Positions 17,028-25,515 are shown, counted from the first letter of the stretch. The stretch: 64,000 bases of DNA from an uncultured Flavonifractor sp. (GCA_947346365.1 CANAAV010000004.1:1-64000); one strand, 5' to 3'. Notes: a model not told the origin generated them from the letters alone. Numbers and translations are program-made.

Positions 17028-18038
17028 TCACCTGAGGCTGGCGTCCTGGGCAAATGCCGCTGCCAGGGCGGCGCAGGCCTCTACATCCCGCCGGTCCACC
17101 ATCTCCATGGGAGAGTGGGTATAGCGGCAGGGAATGGAGATTCCGCCGGTAGCTACGCCGCGGCGCGTCTGGTGTATGGCTCCCGCGTCGGTACCGCCAA
17201 AACGGATCACATCCCGCTGGAAAAGAATTCTATGTTCTTTTGCCAGCACCTCCAACCGGGAGACAACCGCCGGATGACAGATGACCGACTGATCCATAAC
17301 CTTAATAGCGGCGCCCCGTCCAGCGGCGCTGCTGCCTTGATGGGGAGGCTCCGGTATATCGTCGGAGTGCGTTACATCAATGGCTATTCCATAATCCGGG
17401 TCAATTCCGTACGCGGCGGTACGGGCCCCCCTTAGGCCCAGTTCCTCCTGAACCGTAAAGACAAAATATAAATCATTGGGAGTATCCTTGATCTGTGCCA
17501 TAGCCATCAGCTGTACCACGCAGGCAATCCGGTCATCCATATAGGGGGAGAACATGCGCTCTCCGGCATAAAAAGACGGCGTATCGTAGACGGCGGTGTC
17601 GCCAATCTGTACCTGGGCCTCCGCCTGCGCCCGATCCTGCGCCCCAATATCTAAATAGAGATCTGCCGCCGTACGTTTTTGGGGTTCTTCTCCGGATTTT
17701 CTCTGCCCTTCCTGCGCTACAACGCCCCGGGTCCCGTTTTTAAAGCGCACCGGGGTTCCGGGCAGATCGTTAGCGGGCAGGCCGCCCAGCTGCCCGAAGC
17801 GTAAAAACCCCTTTTCGTCAATGTGGGTGACAATAAAGCCGATGGAATCCATGTGGGCTGCAAACATCACCTTGGGTCCATCGCCCCTCTTATGGCAGAT
17901 CAGGTTGCCCAGCGTGTCGATTGTACACACATCCACATAGGGAGCGGCCAGCTCCTTCAATTTTGCGGCTACCCCGGATTCATCTCCAGAGGGGCCGTGG
18001 CAGGCATTAACAGCCTGCAAAGTCTCTAAAATCTCCAT
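17028..18038 (-). CDS. M42-family metallo-aminopeptidase, copy 1
   Basis: A 336-residue enzyme of the M42 (glutamyl-aminopeptidase/FrvX) family, which forms large tetrahedral cytosolic complexes that trim peptides. All metal and catalytic motifs are present: MFAAHMDSIGFIV (His, Asp), YMDDRIACV (bridging Asp), FTVQEELGLRGA (general-base Glu and ligand Glu), IAIDVTHSDD and RFGGTDAGAIHQTRRG with the final His ligand. It is third in transcription order, starting 11 bases after copy 2. The three copies differ considerably in sequence, so they are probably specialised. Confidence 0.93.
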   Translation of the reverse strand: MEILETLQAVNACHGPSGDESGVAAKLKELAAPYVDVCTIDTLGNLICHKRGDGPKVMFAAHMDSIGFIVTHIDEKGFLRFGQLGGLPANDLPGTPVRFKNGTRGVVAQEGQRKSGEEPQKRTAADLYLDIGAQDRAQAEAQVQIGDTAVYDTPSFYAGERMFSPYMDDRIACVVQLMAMAQIKDTPNDLYFVFTVQEELGLRGARTAAYGIDPDYGIAIDVTHSDDIPEPPHQGSSAAGRGAAIKVMDQSVICHPAVVSRLEVLAKEHRILFQRDVIRFGGTDAGAIHQTRRGVATGGISIPCRYTHSPMEMVDRRDVEACAALAAAFAQDASLR

Positions 18039-18048
18039 AGTTCCTCCC

Positions 18049-19071
18049 CTATCTCTCTGCTAAACCGGCGATGAAGAGCCGTGCCAGCCGCAGCATATCC
18101 TCTATATCCCGTACCGCAGCAACACTGGATGGAGCATGCAGATAGCGCACCGCCGCCGAAAGCACCAGCGTGCGCACGCCTGTCTTCGTCCGCTGGACTG
18201 CCGCGGCATCATTGCCGCCGGCTAGATAGTGCTTGGTCTGCCAGGGAATCTTGTGGGTTTGGGCTAGAGTACGCATCTGCTCATACAGTCCGCGGTCCGC
18301 CGCTGATCCGTTGTCCATATACAGGATGACAGGCCCCTTTCCCGGAGAACAGACCTGCTTGTGCTCCGGCACACCTGCCAGGTCGGCGGGCGTGGTGGTC
18401 TCTAACACCAGCGCTATCTCCGGCGTTACAGAAAACGCTGCGGCAAAGGCTCCGCGCGTACCGACCTCCTCTTGCGCCGTGAACGCAAAGGTTACGTCCA
18501 TGGACAGCTCCTCTTTCAGCAGCTCCAGCATCACGGCGCAGCCAATCCGGTCATCCAGGGCTTTTGCTTTTAAAAAGCCGTCTCCAAATTCCACCACGTC
18601 GCTGTCAAACACAGCGCAGTCTCCCAAGTGTACCAGAGCTCCGGCAGACTGCTTATCTTCCGCGCCGATGTCGATATAAAATTCTTCCAGCTTGGGTATC
18701 GTCTTCTCCTCCTCATCGGAGACCAAGTGATAGGCCTTCAGTCCAATTACACCCGGCAAGCCGTGCACTCCAACCTTCACCCGCTTGCCAATAAGCACCC
18801 GGCGGTCGATGCCGCCTACGGCGCTGAATTTCAGATACCCCTCGTCCGTAACAGCGCGGACAATCAATCCTACCTCATCCATATGGGCTGCCAGGAGGAG
18901 CCGGTTCCCGGTGGACTTCTTCCCTTTTTTGAATACAATTAAATTGCCCAGAGCATCGGTGCGAATGCTGTCGGCATAGGGTTCCGCTTTAGAGCGAATA
19001 TACGCCCGCACAGGCTCTTCAAAGCTGGACACGCCCGGCAGCAAACACAGCTCTTTCACAGTTTCTAGCAC
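18049..19071 (-). CDS. M42-family metallo-aminopeptidase, copy 2
   Basis: A 340-residue M42 homologue with LLAAHMDEVGLIV, LDDRIGCAV, TAQEEVGTRGAF and LAGGNDAAAVQRTKTG. Two positions differ from copy 1: the DVTH motif is replaced by LETTTPAD, and the usual GGTDA...H is GGNDAAAVQ, which lacks the final histidine at the usual spot. A metal ligand may therefore be altered, so specificity or activity could differ. Its start overlaps the end of copy 3 by seven bases. Confidence 0.9.
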   Translation of the reverse strand: MLETVKELCLLPGVSSFEEPVRAYIRSKAEPYADSIRTDALGNLIVFKKGKKSTGNRLLLAAHMDEVGLIVRAVTDEGYLKFSAVGGIDRRVLIGKRVKVGVHGLPGVIGLKAYHLVSDEEEKTIPKLEEFYIDIGAEDKQSAGALVHLGDCAVFDSDVVEFGDGFLKAKALDDRIGCAVMLELLKEELSMDVTFAFTAQEEVGTRGAFAAAFSVTPEIALVLETTTPADLAGVPEHKQVCSPGKGPVILYMDNGSAADRGLYEQMRTLAQTHKIPWQTKHYLAGGNDAAAVQRTKTGVRTLVLSAAVRYLHAPSSVAAVRDIEDMLRLARLFIAGLAER

Positions 19072-20105
19072 GGCGTTTCCGCCTCCTCTCCCAGGTTGCG
19101 GACAAATGCCGCCAAAAGCTGTGCCGTATGCTCCATGTCCTCCAGGTTCAGCACTTCAACTGGACTATGCATATACTTCAACGGCACGGATACCACTGAA
19201 GTTGCAATTCCCTCCCGGCTGATCTGCATGGGCCATCCGTTGGTGCCGGTGTGCCCCGCCATAACCTCTAGCTGGTAGTCCAGTTCCAGCTCTTCCGCCT
19301 TGGCAATCATGCGCCGGGTCATCCATGTGGTCATATTGGGCCCCACGCCGATGGCTGGCCCGCCCCCTACCGGAAATGTGCGGTCCTTTTGTCCATCCGG
19401 AGTCGCGCCGTGGGTCACGTCTACCGCCACACACCAGTCCGGGTTGATGGCGAACGCTGCCGTCTTTGCGCCTAAACAGGTAAACTCCTCGCTGACACTG
19501 CCCACAAGATACAGATCCACATCCAAGGCGGCAGGCTGAGTGAGCTCTGCCACCCGGAGCAGCGTGACAAAGCAGGAGCGGTCGTCCATGGCCTTACCGC
19601 AGAGCTGCTTGTCCCCCAAAGAGATGCAGCCGCCCCGAAACACCATAGGCGTGCCGATGGGAACTGCTTTTTCCGCCTGCTTTTGGCTCATGCCGATATC
19701 CACCATCAGTTCAGAGATGGGAACGGACATCTTACTGTCCCCCGCCTTTTGGACGTGGGGAGGAAGGCAGGCTACTACACCGAATATAGGAGGCTGTGTG
19801 AGGATGGTAAGCTCCCGGTCCGGAAGCATCCGAGGGTCCACGCCTCCGATCGTCCGAAAGCGCAGAAAACCCTCTTCAATTCCCACCACCATCAGCCCAA
19901 TTTCATCAATGTGCGCATCCAACAGCAGCCGTTTTGCGTTGGGCTTTCCACACCGGCGCACGCCGATGACGTTTCCGCTGCGGTCTATGGACACCTCGTC
20001 CATCAGGGGCCGAAGCAGCTCCGCCGCCACCTGCGCCGCCGGTCCTTCAAAGCCAGACGGCGCGGCTTGGGCGCTGAGACGCTCCAGCGCATTTCTCATA
20101 TCCAA
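19065..20105 (-). CDS. M42-family metallo-aminopeptidase, copy 3
   Basis: A 346-residue M42 homologue and the first of the three in the operon. Motifs: LLDAHIDEIGLMV, AMDDRSCFVT, GSVSEEFTCLGAKT (the usual QEExGxRGA is changed to SEEFTCLGA but both glutamates remain), AVDVTHGATP and MAGHTGTNGWPMQISREG with a histidine in the final ligand region. It follows murD by 27 bases, so murD and the three peptidases are probably co-transcribed. Peptide trimming could feed cell-wall amino-acid supply, but the link to murD is only positional. Confidence 0.9.
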   Translation of the reverse strand: MDMRNALERLSAQAAPSGFEGPAAQVAAELLRPLMDEVSIDRSGNVIGVRRCGKPNAKRLLLDAHIDEIGLMVVGIEEGFLRFRTIGGVDPRMLPDRELTILTQPPIFGVVACLPPHVQKAGDSKMSVPISELMVDIGMSQKQAEKAVPIGTPMVFRGGCISLGDKQLCGKAMDDRSCFVTLLRVAELTQPAALDVDLYLVGSVSEEFTCLGAKTAAFAINPDWCVAVDVTHGATPDGQKDRTFPVGGGPAIGVGPNMTTWMTRRMIAKAEELELDYQLEVMAGHTGTNGWPMQISREGIATSVVSVPLKYMHSPVEVLNLEDMEHTAQLLAAFVRNLGEEAETPC

Positions 20106-20132
20106 ATCAGTTTCACTCCTTTTCAGGGTCTT

Positions 20133-21521
20133 CTATTCCAGCTCATAGATGATTTTTTTAAAGGCCCCGCCCCGTTCCATAAAATTTTTGAACTTATCAA
20201 AAGAGGCGCAAGCCGGAGATAGGAGCACCACATCCCCCGCCGACGCCGCCCGATGGGCGGCCAGCACCGCTTGCGAAAAATCCTCAATGGTCTCAATTGG
20301 AAGCTCTTCCGCCTGATATCCCGCAGCGGACTCTACGGCAGCACGGATTTGAGGCGCGGTATCTCCTGTCAGGAATAACGCCTTTACATGCGCTTGTATT
20401 TCAGGGCCAAGCACATCAAAGGGAATATGCTTGTCATACCCACCGGCAATCAGAATCACCTTTTGATGAAAAGACCGCAGTCCGGCAATCGTCCGAGATG
20501 GGCTGGAGGCAATAGAATCATTATAGTACCGCACTCCGTTGAGGGTACGTACCAATTCAATGCGGTGTTCCACTCCGGCAAATTTTCCGGCAAAGCGCCG
20601 GATCACGCTGTCAGGCACTAAGCCCTCCACAGCGGCAAGCGCCGCCATATAATTTTCTATGTTATGGACGCCGGGCAGAAGGATGTCTTCTATGGGAAGC
20701 ACCTTTCGGCAACCCCAGGCGCCGGCGCTCCATATGGCCTGGTCCTTTTGGAATACGCCCCGGTCCAGGACCTGACGGCGGCTGAATGGAGTTACTTCTC
20801 CAGCCGCTGCCTCTGAGAAGCCCCGGGTAATCTCATTATCCCAGTTGAGTACCACCCGGTCACCGGGACCCTGATGAGAAAAAATGTTCCGTTTTGCCTG
20901 GATATACTCCTCCATAGATTTATGCACGTCCAAATGGTTTGGAGCCAAATTGGTGACCACCGCAATGTGGGGGCTTTGATCCATCGTCATCAGCTGAAAA
21001 GAGGACAGCTCCAGCACAGCGACATCCTCCGGCTCCATTCCCCCCACCTCAGGCAACAGGGGTCTGCCAATATTGCCGCCCACATAGACATTTCGCCCCG
21101 CGGCCTTCAAAAGCTCTGCAATGATGGTGGTGGTGGTGGTCTTCCCATCGCTGCCAGTAACCGCGATAATGGGACAGGGACAGACCTGAAAAAACACCTC
21201 CATTTCAGAGGTGAGCGCGCTTCCCCGCGCCACGGCCCTTGCCAGCTGGGGCAGGTCGGGCCTCATCCCAGGCGTACGAAAAATGACGTCCTGATCTAGG
21301 CCGTCCAAATAACCTTCCCCCAGCCGCAGCTGTGCGCCTAGGCTCTCCAATTCCTCTGCCAGCCCCGCAAAACTCCCCTTAGGGCGCTTATCGCACGCGG
21401 TTACCTCAACGCCGGCACGCAGAAGCATGCGAATCAACGGTGTGTTGGAGATACCGATTCCCAGCACCGCCACCCGTTTTCCTTTCAAACCAGATAGATA
21501 ATTCTGTATGGTGGAACACAT
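20133..21521 (-). CDS. murD: UDP-N-acetylmuramoyl-L-alanine--D-glutamate ligase
   Basis: MurD adds D-glutamate to UDP-MurNAc-L-Ala in cytosolic peptidoglycan synthesis. The product of 462 residues shows the Rossmann start GKRVAVLGIGISNTPLIRML, the ATP loop VTGSDGKTTTTTIIAELL, LSSFQLMTMD, NLAPNHLDVHKSMEEY, EHRIELVRTLNGVRYYNDS and GGYDKHIPFD. The ATG at 21521 is chosen because GAGGGAGG lies six bases upstream. A TTG start seven codons earlier would include that ribosome site. It is preceded by a strong promoter and a structured leader. It stands apart from the usual mur-fts cluster. Confidence 0.96.
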   Translation of the reverse strand: MCSTIQNYLSGLKGKRVAVLGIGISNTPLIRMLLRAGVEVTACDKRPKGSFAGLAEELESLGAQLRLGEGYLDGLDQDVIFRTPGMRPDLPQLARAVARGSALTSEMEVFFQVCPCPIIAVTGSDGKTTTTTIIAELLKAAGRNVYVGGNIGRPLLPEVGGMEPEDVAVLELSSFQLMTMDQSPHIAVVTNLAPNHLDVHKSMEEYIQAKRNIFSHQGPGDRVVLNWDNEITRGFSEAAAGEVTPFSRRQVLDRGVFQKDQAIWSAGAWGCRKVLPIEDILLPGVHNIENYMAALAAVEGLVPDSVIRRFAGKFAGVEHRIELVRTLNGVRYYNDSIASSPSRTIAGLRSFHQKVILIAGGYDKHIPFDVLGPEIQAHVKALFLTGDTAPQIRAAVESAAGYQAEELPIETIEDFSQAVLAAHRAASAGDVVLLSPACASFDKFKNFMERGGAFKKIIYELE

Positions 21522-21552
21522 AGAAGTTCCTCCCTCTTTCAAAAATCACAAA

Positions 21553-21633
21553 GCCTCGTTTGAAGCATGGAGCCAGTAACCTGCCCGTGCCCTATCCGGA
21601 CAGAAATCGAACCCGTCCTTTTTCAAACAAGGC
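21553..21633 (-). ncRNA. Structured leader RNA upstream of murD (unassigned)
   Basis: Read on the minus strand, GCCTTGTTTGAA (21622-21633) and TTCAAACGAGGC (21553-21564) form an uninterrupted 12-pair stem with one G-U. The enclosed 57 bases contain a second hairpin (21598-21618) with a seven-base loop TTCGATT resembling a tRNA T-arm, and a further GC-rich hairpin around CAGGTTACTG. The stem is followed by TTTGTGATTTTTG and then the murD ribosome site 30 bases downstream. It does not match a riboswitch or RNA family that I can recall. It may be a riboswitch-like attenuator or a small RNA. Confidence 0.5.
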
Positions 21634-21652
21634 CTAAAACCCAGCTTAGAAC

Positions 21653-21681
21653 ATTATATCCTATTCCATAGCAAATTTCAA
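21653..21681 (-). promoter_or_regulatory. murD: Strong sigma-A promoter for murD leader
   Basis: TTGAAA (21676-21681) and TATAAT (21653-21658) have exactly 17 bases between them on the minus strand. The -35 lies within the 12-base palindrome TTTCAATTGAAA, which could serve as an operator. The predicted transcript starts about 15 bases before the structured leader. Confidence 0.85.
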
Positions 21682-21781
21682 TTGAAAGGCAAAGAAGCCT
21701 CCTTTAAAAATCTTGCGCATACTGTATAGACTAAATGGTACCTGCAGCCGAGTGCCCAAGCATAGAAAGCACAAATTTAAC

Positions 21782-21820
21782 AAAAAGAGAGGGAACAAAA
21801 CGCGGTTTTGTTCCCTTCTC
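21782..21820 (-). terminator. Terminator after the asp23 gene
   Basis: On the minus strand GAGAAGGGAACAAAAC-CGC-GTTTTGTTCCCTCTC is a near-perfect 15-pair hairpin followed by TTTTTGTT. It lies 35 bases after the Asp23 stop codon and isolates murD from the upstream genes. Confidence 0.9.
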
Positions 21821-21854
21821 TGCTGCCGGTATTGCTAAATCTGCTCTTGCTGCC

Positions 21855-22241
21855 TCAGCGTGCCGTCTTGACGTGCTCAAAGGTAACACCCGCCACATGG
21901 ACGTTGACCCCTTCCACCGCCAGGCCGCTGGTGTTTTCAATGGCATTGAACACCGCGTTCTGCACCTCTTTGGCCACATCAATAATCGTGTAACCGTATT
22001 TCACCAGCACAGACACGTCAATCCGAACGCTCTCCTCCAGCACCGTAATGTGGATGCCCTTAGACAGGTTCTTCCTGCCGCCCAGCAGTTCGGCAATGTC
22101 GGTACCCAGGTTCGCGGACAGACTGCCGACCCCCTCCACCTCTAGAGCGGCGGCGGCGGCAATCACCGCCAGAACCTCCTCTGATATATGGACATTTCCC
22201 AGCTCATCAGGGCGGGATAAATATTCCTTCCCATCGGCCAT
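21855..22241 (-). CDS. Asp23/Gls24-family envelope protein
   Basis: A 128-residue Asp23 (DUF322) protein: IHISEEVLAVIAAAAALEVEGV-type first helix, NLSKGIHITVLEESVRIDVSVLVKYGYTI strands, then IDVAKEVQNAVFNAIENTSG and VEGVNVHVAGVTF. Members of the family associate with the membrane and are linked to cell-envelope homeostasis and alkaline stress. In many Clostridia this gene lies directly after spoIIIAH, as here. It has its own promoter, so it need not depend on sporulation. Confidence 0.92.
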   Translation of the reverse strand: MADGKEYLSRPDELGNVHISEEVLAVIAAAAALEVEGVGSLSANLGTDIAELLGGRKNLSKGIHITVLEESVRIDVSVLVKYGYTIIDVAKEVQNAVFNAIENTSGLAVEGVNVHVAGVTFEHVKTAR

Positions 22242-22261
22242 AAACGGTCACGCTCCTTTTC

Positions 22262-22310
22262 ATGATACGGATGATATGTATCATTGTATCACAAATCCGA
22301 AAAATTACAA
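22262..22310 (-). promoter_or_regulatory. Promoter and inverted repeat upstream of asp23 gene
   Basis: On the minus strand TTGTAA (22305-22310) and TACAAT (22283-22288) have a 16-base spacer. Just downstream, GATAC-ATATCATCC-GTATC forms an inverted repeat that ends beside the ribosome site AAAAGGAG. A regulator bound there would block transcription, but which one is unknown. Confidence 0.6.
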
Positions 22311-22350
22311 CTGATTTTTCACCGGAGAACCCTGACACCCCGGGCATGCT

Positions 22351-22974
22351 TTACGGCTGAGCTTCAATAATCTTGATCTGGCTGGCGGCGCAGCCGGTCT
22401 CTCCGGTGACAATCTCCGTAATCCGGGCCACATCTGCGTCGGTGAGTCCCTCCTCCGTGGCTGAAACCACCACGCTGACGCTCTCGTCACTGATGAACGC
22501 CACACAGTCGCTGTATCCCTTGGCGGTGACCAAATTTTCAATCTGGGCTTCCGATACTGTGACGCTGGCCAGCGTCTGAATGGCCTGGCTGCTTTCATTC
22601 TTCATGGCCTCATCCATGCTCTCGTCCGCCATGGCCTCCTGCAAAATCGCAAGGGCGCTGTCCCTGGCCTGCTGGCGGTTAAGCCGGGCGGAGGCAAAAT
22701 ATCCGGTTCCGCCTGTCCCTGCGTCCTCTGCTGGGGCGGGAGAGCCGGGGGTTCCCTCCGGGGCGGGCTGAGCGGTCTGTTCGGGATTTCCCGCCAGGAG
22801 GGGGTCAGAGGTCTGGCCGTTGACCATAGCCGCCTCTCCCAGCGTCTTGCCCGCATCTGCAGCGCCGCCTTCCTGCTGATAGGACCAGTTCAAATATACC
22901 GCCGCACACACAAACAATACAATTGCCCCTACCACTGCGTTTCGTTTCCAAAGTTTCATCTGAAAATCACTCAC
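22351..22974 (-). CDS. spoIIIAH: Stage III sporulation protein AH
   Basis: A 207-residue protein with one N-terminal membrane helix (about residues 13-31) and a Pro/Gly-rich extracellular linker. Its C-terminal ring-building domain runs RLNRQQARDSALAILQEAM, SVTVSEAQIENLVTAKGYSDCVAFIS, and ends with IVTGETGCAASQIKIIEAQP. In sporulating cells SpoIIIAH in the mother-cell membrane binds forespore SpoIIQ to form the intercellular channel. It overlaps spoIIIAG by ATGA and ends the eight-gene operon. No spoIIQ gene is in the window. Confidence 0.95.
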   Translation of the reverse strand: MSDFQMKLWKRNAVVGAIVLFVCAAVYLNWSYQQEGGAADAGKTLGEAAMVNGQTSDPLLAGNPEQTAQPAPEGTPGSPAPAEDAGTGGTGYFASARLNRQQARDSALAILQEAMADESMDEAMKNESSQAIQTLASVTVSEAQIENLVTAKGYSDCVAFISDESVSVVVSATEEGLTDADVARITEIVTGETGCAASQIKIIEAQP

Positions 22975-23495
22975 TTTCCTTTACAAACTGATATTCTATC
23001 CGCGCCCAGCCCTGTCAGGGCGGAGACCGCTTCCACAATTTGCAGCCGCACCGTGGGAACGCCTCCCCCGGAGCATACCACAAGCGCCCCCTGATATTGG
23101 GGCGAAAGCTGTTGGATTGCCAAAGGTTCCTGGGTTCCAGACCCTTTAGAGACAACTACCGTGGTAAGGCTGGACTCCAGGTCTTCCCCCCTCTGCGTGC
23201 TCCTGCCGTCCTGGGCCAGGACTTGACGGGCGGTACTCTGAACAGTCAGGATCACTTTCACCTCCCCCGCGCCCTCTACCTGGGATAGGGCGTCTTCTAA
23301 TTTTCGCTCCAGGTCCTCCACCTGGAACTCACCGGCGAAAGGGGCGGAAAGCGGCGCCGTCTGCATCTCTTCCCGCTCGAAGGACGGCAGCAGCAGCAGT
23401 ACGGCTCCCGCTGCAATAACCAGCAGCACAAATTTGTACCGCTCAAATACGGTGCGCACTCCCCCGAGCCCGCTGCCCAAGGCTTTTTTATTCAT
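22971..23495 (-). CDS. spoIIIAG: Stage III sporulation protein AG
   Basis: A product of 174 residues. A cytosolic N-terminus is followed by one membrane helix at about 24-42 (FVLLVIAAGAVLLLLPSF), then a periplasm-like ring-building domain (LEDALSQVEGAGEVKVILTV, then YQGALVVCSGGGVPTVRLQI, EAVSALTGLGADRISVCKGK). The SpoIIIAG ring resembles those of type III secretion systems and forms part of the mother-cell to forespore channel. Overlaps both neighbours by four bases. Confidence 0.95.
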   Translation of the reverse strand: MNKKALGSGLGGVRTVFERYKFVLLVIAAGAVLLLLPSFEREEMQTAPLSAPFAGEFQVEDLERKLEDALSQVEGAGEVKVILTVQSTARQVLAQDGRSTQRGEDLESSLTTVVVSKGSGTQEPLAIQQLSPQYQGALVVCSGGGVPTVRLQIVEAVSALTGLGADRISVCKGK

Positions 23496-24001
23496 GCCCC
23501 GTCCCCGCTTTCGTAATCTTCTTCCGCTACATAGAACTGCCTGTGCTCCGGTATGGCAAAGTCCGACTCAATACGCTGGGTGAGGGCAGCGCGCTCCTCC
23601 CCATCCAGCGCTCCCCACACCGTCACCGTCCATGGGATAGGCCACTCCCCGCTCTCATCAGCCTCCACCGCCACAGTGCAGGACAGCCCCATGGCATCCG
23701 CCTTGTCCACAATATATGCAGCGGAGCGCTCCTCTATGATGGTTTTCATCAGCACGCGGTTTTCCTCTTCTAGTGTTCTCCCATAGCTGCCCAGATTCAG
23801 CTGGTAGTCCGTCAGCACGCGGGTGAGCGCCGCGCCGTCTACCGATGCGATGGGCTTGACCACTGCCACCAGCAGCATCAGTCCCCCAGTGAATTTTCCA
23901 ATCCGTTTTACCGCACCCGGCGGAGACAGCGCCTGCGCCACCGCCGCCACCATCGCCGCGCAGGTGATGCCCACCAGCCACTGCCGCAGAAGCTCCAGCA
24001 T
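23492..24001 (-). CDS. spoIIIAF: Stage III sporulation protein AF
   Basis: A 169-residue protein with two N-terminal membrane helices (about 5-28 and 35-52, LTGGLMLLVAVVKPIASVDG type) and a soluble C-terminal domain (about 100-165) of ferredoxin-like ring-building type. It is needed for the SpoIIIA channel in Bacillus. Its end overlaps spoIIIAG by ATGA, and it follows spoIIIAE by 13 bases. Confidence 0.92.
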   Translation of the reverse strand: MLELLRQWLVGITCAAMVAAVAQALSPPGAVKRIGKFTGGLMLLVAVVKPIASVDGAALTRVLTDYQLNLGSYGRTLEEENRVLMKTIIEERSAAYIVDKADAMGLSCTVAVEADESGEWPIPWTVTVWGALDGEERAALTQRIESDFAIPEHRQFYVAEEDYESGDGA

Positions 24002-24014
24002 ATTCCCTCTCCCC

Positions 24015-25115
24015 CTATCCGGTCACCGCCGTAATGGCGGACACCATAGAAATTAGCAGCAGCAGAGCGCAGGAGCCGGTCATTCCCAGCACCAAGCCGA
24101 AAGCGCCTCCAATGCTGTCAATCAACTCCGCCACCCGCCCGCCAGACACTGTAGCGCTCAAAGCCGCCGTGAGTTTATAGGATAGATAGTGGATCCCCAG
24201 CTGCAAAAAAGGTGCAAGGCACATACATACTACCACCAGCATCCCAAAGATTCCCACCGCGTTTTTTAGCAATCCTGCCCCGGCCAGCACGGTCTCCGCC
24301 GCATCGGAGAGAATGCCCCCAACCACCGGAACCAGCCCAGACATGGCCAGCTTTGCCGCCTTGACGGTCATGGCGTCGGCGCTCCCGGCGATGACGCCGC
24401 TGACTGTCAGGTAGCCTACAAACAAAAGCAGTACCGCCGTTAAAATAGAGGTCACTCCCCATTTGAGCACCCCCGCAATGCGCTTGAGCCCCTCGTTTCC
24501 TAACGCGGCGTAGGCCACACAGGAGGCGATATAGGCATAGGTCAGGGGCACCAGCAGCCGGGCGGTCAGAGTCATAAGCACATCGGAGAAGAGCATGGTA
24601 GCCACCTGGCGGGCCACCGCCCCGCCGGGAGAACCAGAGGCCGCCGCCGCCGCCGTGACCGTGGGCAGCAATGCCTTAGAAAAGTGCTCCATAGCGTCCA
24701 GCGCCTCCCGCCCCATGCCGATCAAGGAATTGGCGTCCGCCACTGCGATGGCTGTCACCGCTAGGGCTCCCACCAGAGAAACCGTATCCAACTCCACGCC
24801 GATGCCGGATTGGCCGGCGCCCTCCGCCACACCGCAGAAAAGTACCACTACCAGCAGCAGCACTCCGCTGCGCAGGGCTTTATGGACTACGCCCATGAGC
24901 TGGCCGCTGCCAGTATCTAAAATGTAGCGCACCCCGTCGTCCAGATCAATTCCCTCTTCCCAGTCTATCTCTTGAAAATATCCGCCTGCCGCGTCTTCCA
25001 ATCTCTCTAAAGCCAGTGCCTGCGACTGGGCATGGCGCACATCCGCCCCCCGGGCCGGACACAAACAGGCCAGCAGCGCCAGCGCCGCCGCACCGGTAAA
25101 TAATTGTCTTTTCAT
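24015..25115 (-). CDS. spoIIIAE: Stage III sporulation protein AE
   Basis: A product of 366 residues from the ATG at 25115, which follows GGGGAGGAAT. It starts with a signal peptide (MKRQLFTGAAALALLACLCPARG), then a soluble segment (EIDWEEGIDLDDGVRYILDT) and about seven membrane helices, with typical LGNEGLKRIAGVLKWGVTSI and LQLGIHYLSYKLTAALS segments. SpoIIIAE is the polytopic component of the SpoIIIA channel and resembles a transporter. The length is close to that of Bacillus SpoIIIAE. Confidence 0.95.
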   Translation of the reverse strand: MKRQLFTGAAALALLACLCPARGADVRHAQSQALALERLEDAAGGYFQEIDWEEGIDLDDGVRYILDTGSGQLMGVVHKALRSGVLLLVVVLFCGVAEGAGQSGIGVELDTVSLVGALAVTAIAVADANSLIGMGREALDAMEHFSKALLPTVTAAAAASGSPGGAVARQVATMLFSDVLMTLTARLLVPLTYAYIASCVAYAALGNEGLKRIAGVLKWGVTSILTAVLLLFVGYLTVSGVIAGSADAMTVKAAKLAMSGLVPVVGGILSDAAETVLAGAGLLKNAVGIFGMLVVVCMCLAPFLQLGIHYLSYKLTAALSATVSGGRVAELIDSIGGAFGLVLGMTGSCALLLLISMVSAITAVTG

Positions 25116-25128
25116 TGGTATTCCTCCC

Positions 25129-25515
25129 CTACAGCAATCCAATCACGGTTTCAAGAACTGCCTGTAAAAGCGGCACCGCTGTAAAAAGAGCCGCCGCCGC
25201 ACCGGCTGTCTCTGCAAAAGCGGCAATTCCGCCTTCTCCTGCATCCCGGCATACTTCGGCGGTAATCCGGGTGAGAAGTGCAACGCCTACGGTCTTAATC
25301 ACGGGAGCCACTACCGCCGGGGACAGGCCCGCCGCCGCAGACAGCTGATCCATCAGCCCCCGAGCGCTCTCTATCGCCTCCAAAGTCAGGGCCAGCAGGG
25401 CCGCGCCCGCCGCCAGGGAGAGTACCAACGCCACCTCTGGAGCGTGTTTTTTTACCACCACCGCGCAGATGGCCCCTGTCACCGCTATAGCGGCTATCTT
25501 TCCAATCTCTATCAT
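25129..25515 (-). CDS. spoIIIAD: Stage III sporulation protein AD
   Basis: A 128-residue integral membrane protein with about four helices and the family pattern IGKIAAIAVTGAICAVVVKK, HAPEVALVLSLAAGAALLAL, PVIKTVGVALLTRITAEVCRDAGEGG and AALFTAVPLLQAVLETVIGL. SpoIIIAD and AC are small membrane parts of the feeding-tube channel. Start is three bases after spoIIIAC. Confidence 0.95.
   Translation of the reverse strand: MIEIGKIAAIAVTGAICAVVVKKHAPEVALVLSLAAGAALLALTLEAIESARGLMDQLSAAAGLSPAVVAPVIKTVGVALLTRITAEVCRDAGEGGIAAFAETAGAAAALFTAVPLLQAVLETVIGLL

Noticed and set aside
21598..21618. T-arm-like hairpin as part of a tRNA or tmRNA
   Set aside because: No acceptor stem, D-arm or CCA-type end around it; kept only as part of an unassigned leader structure.
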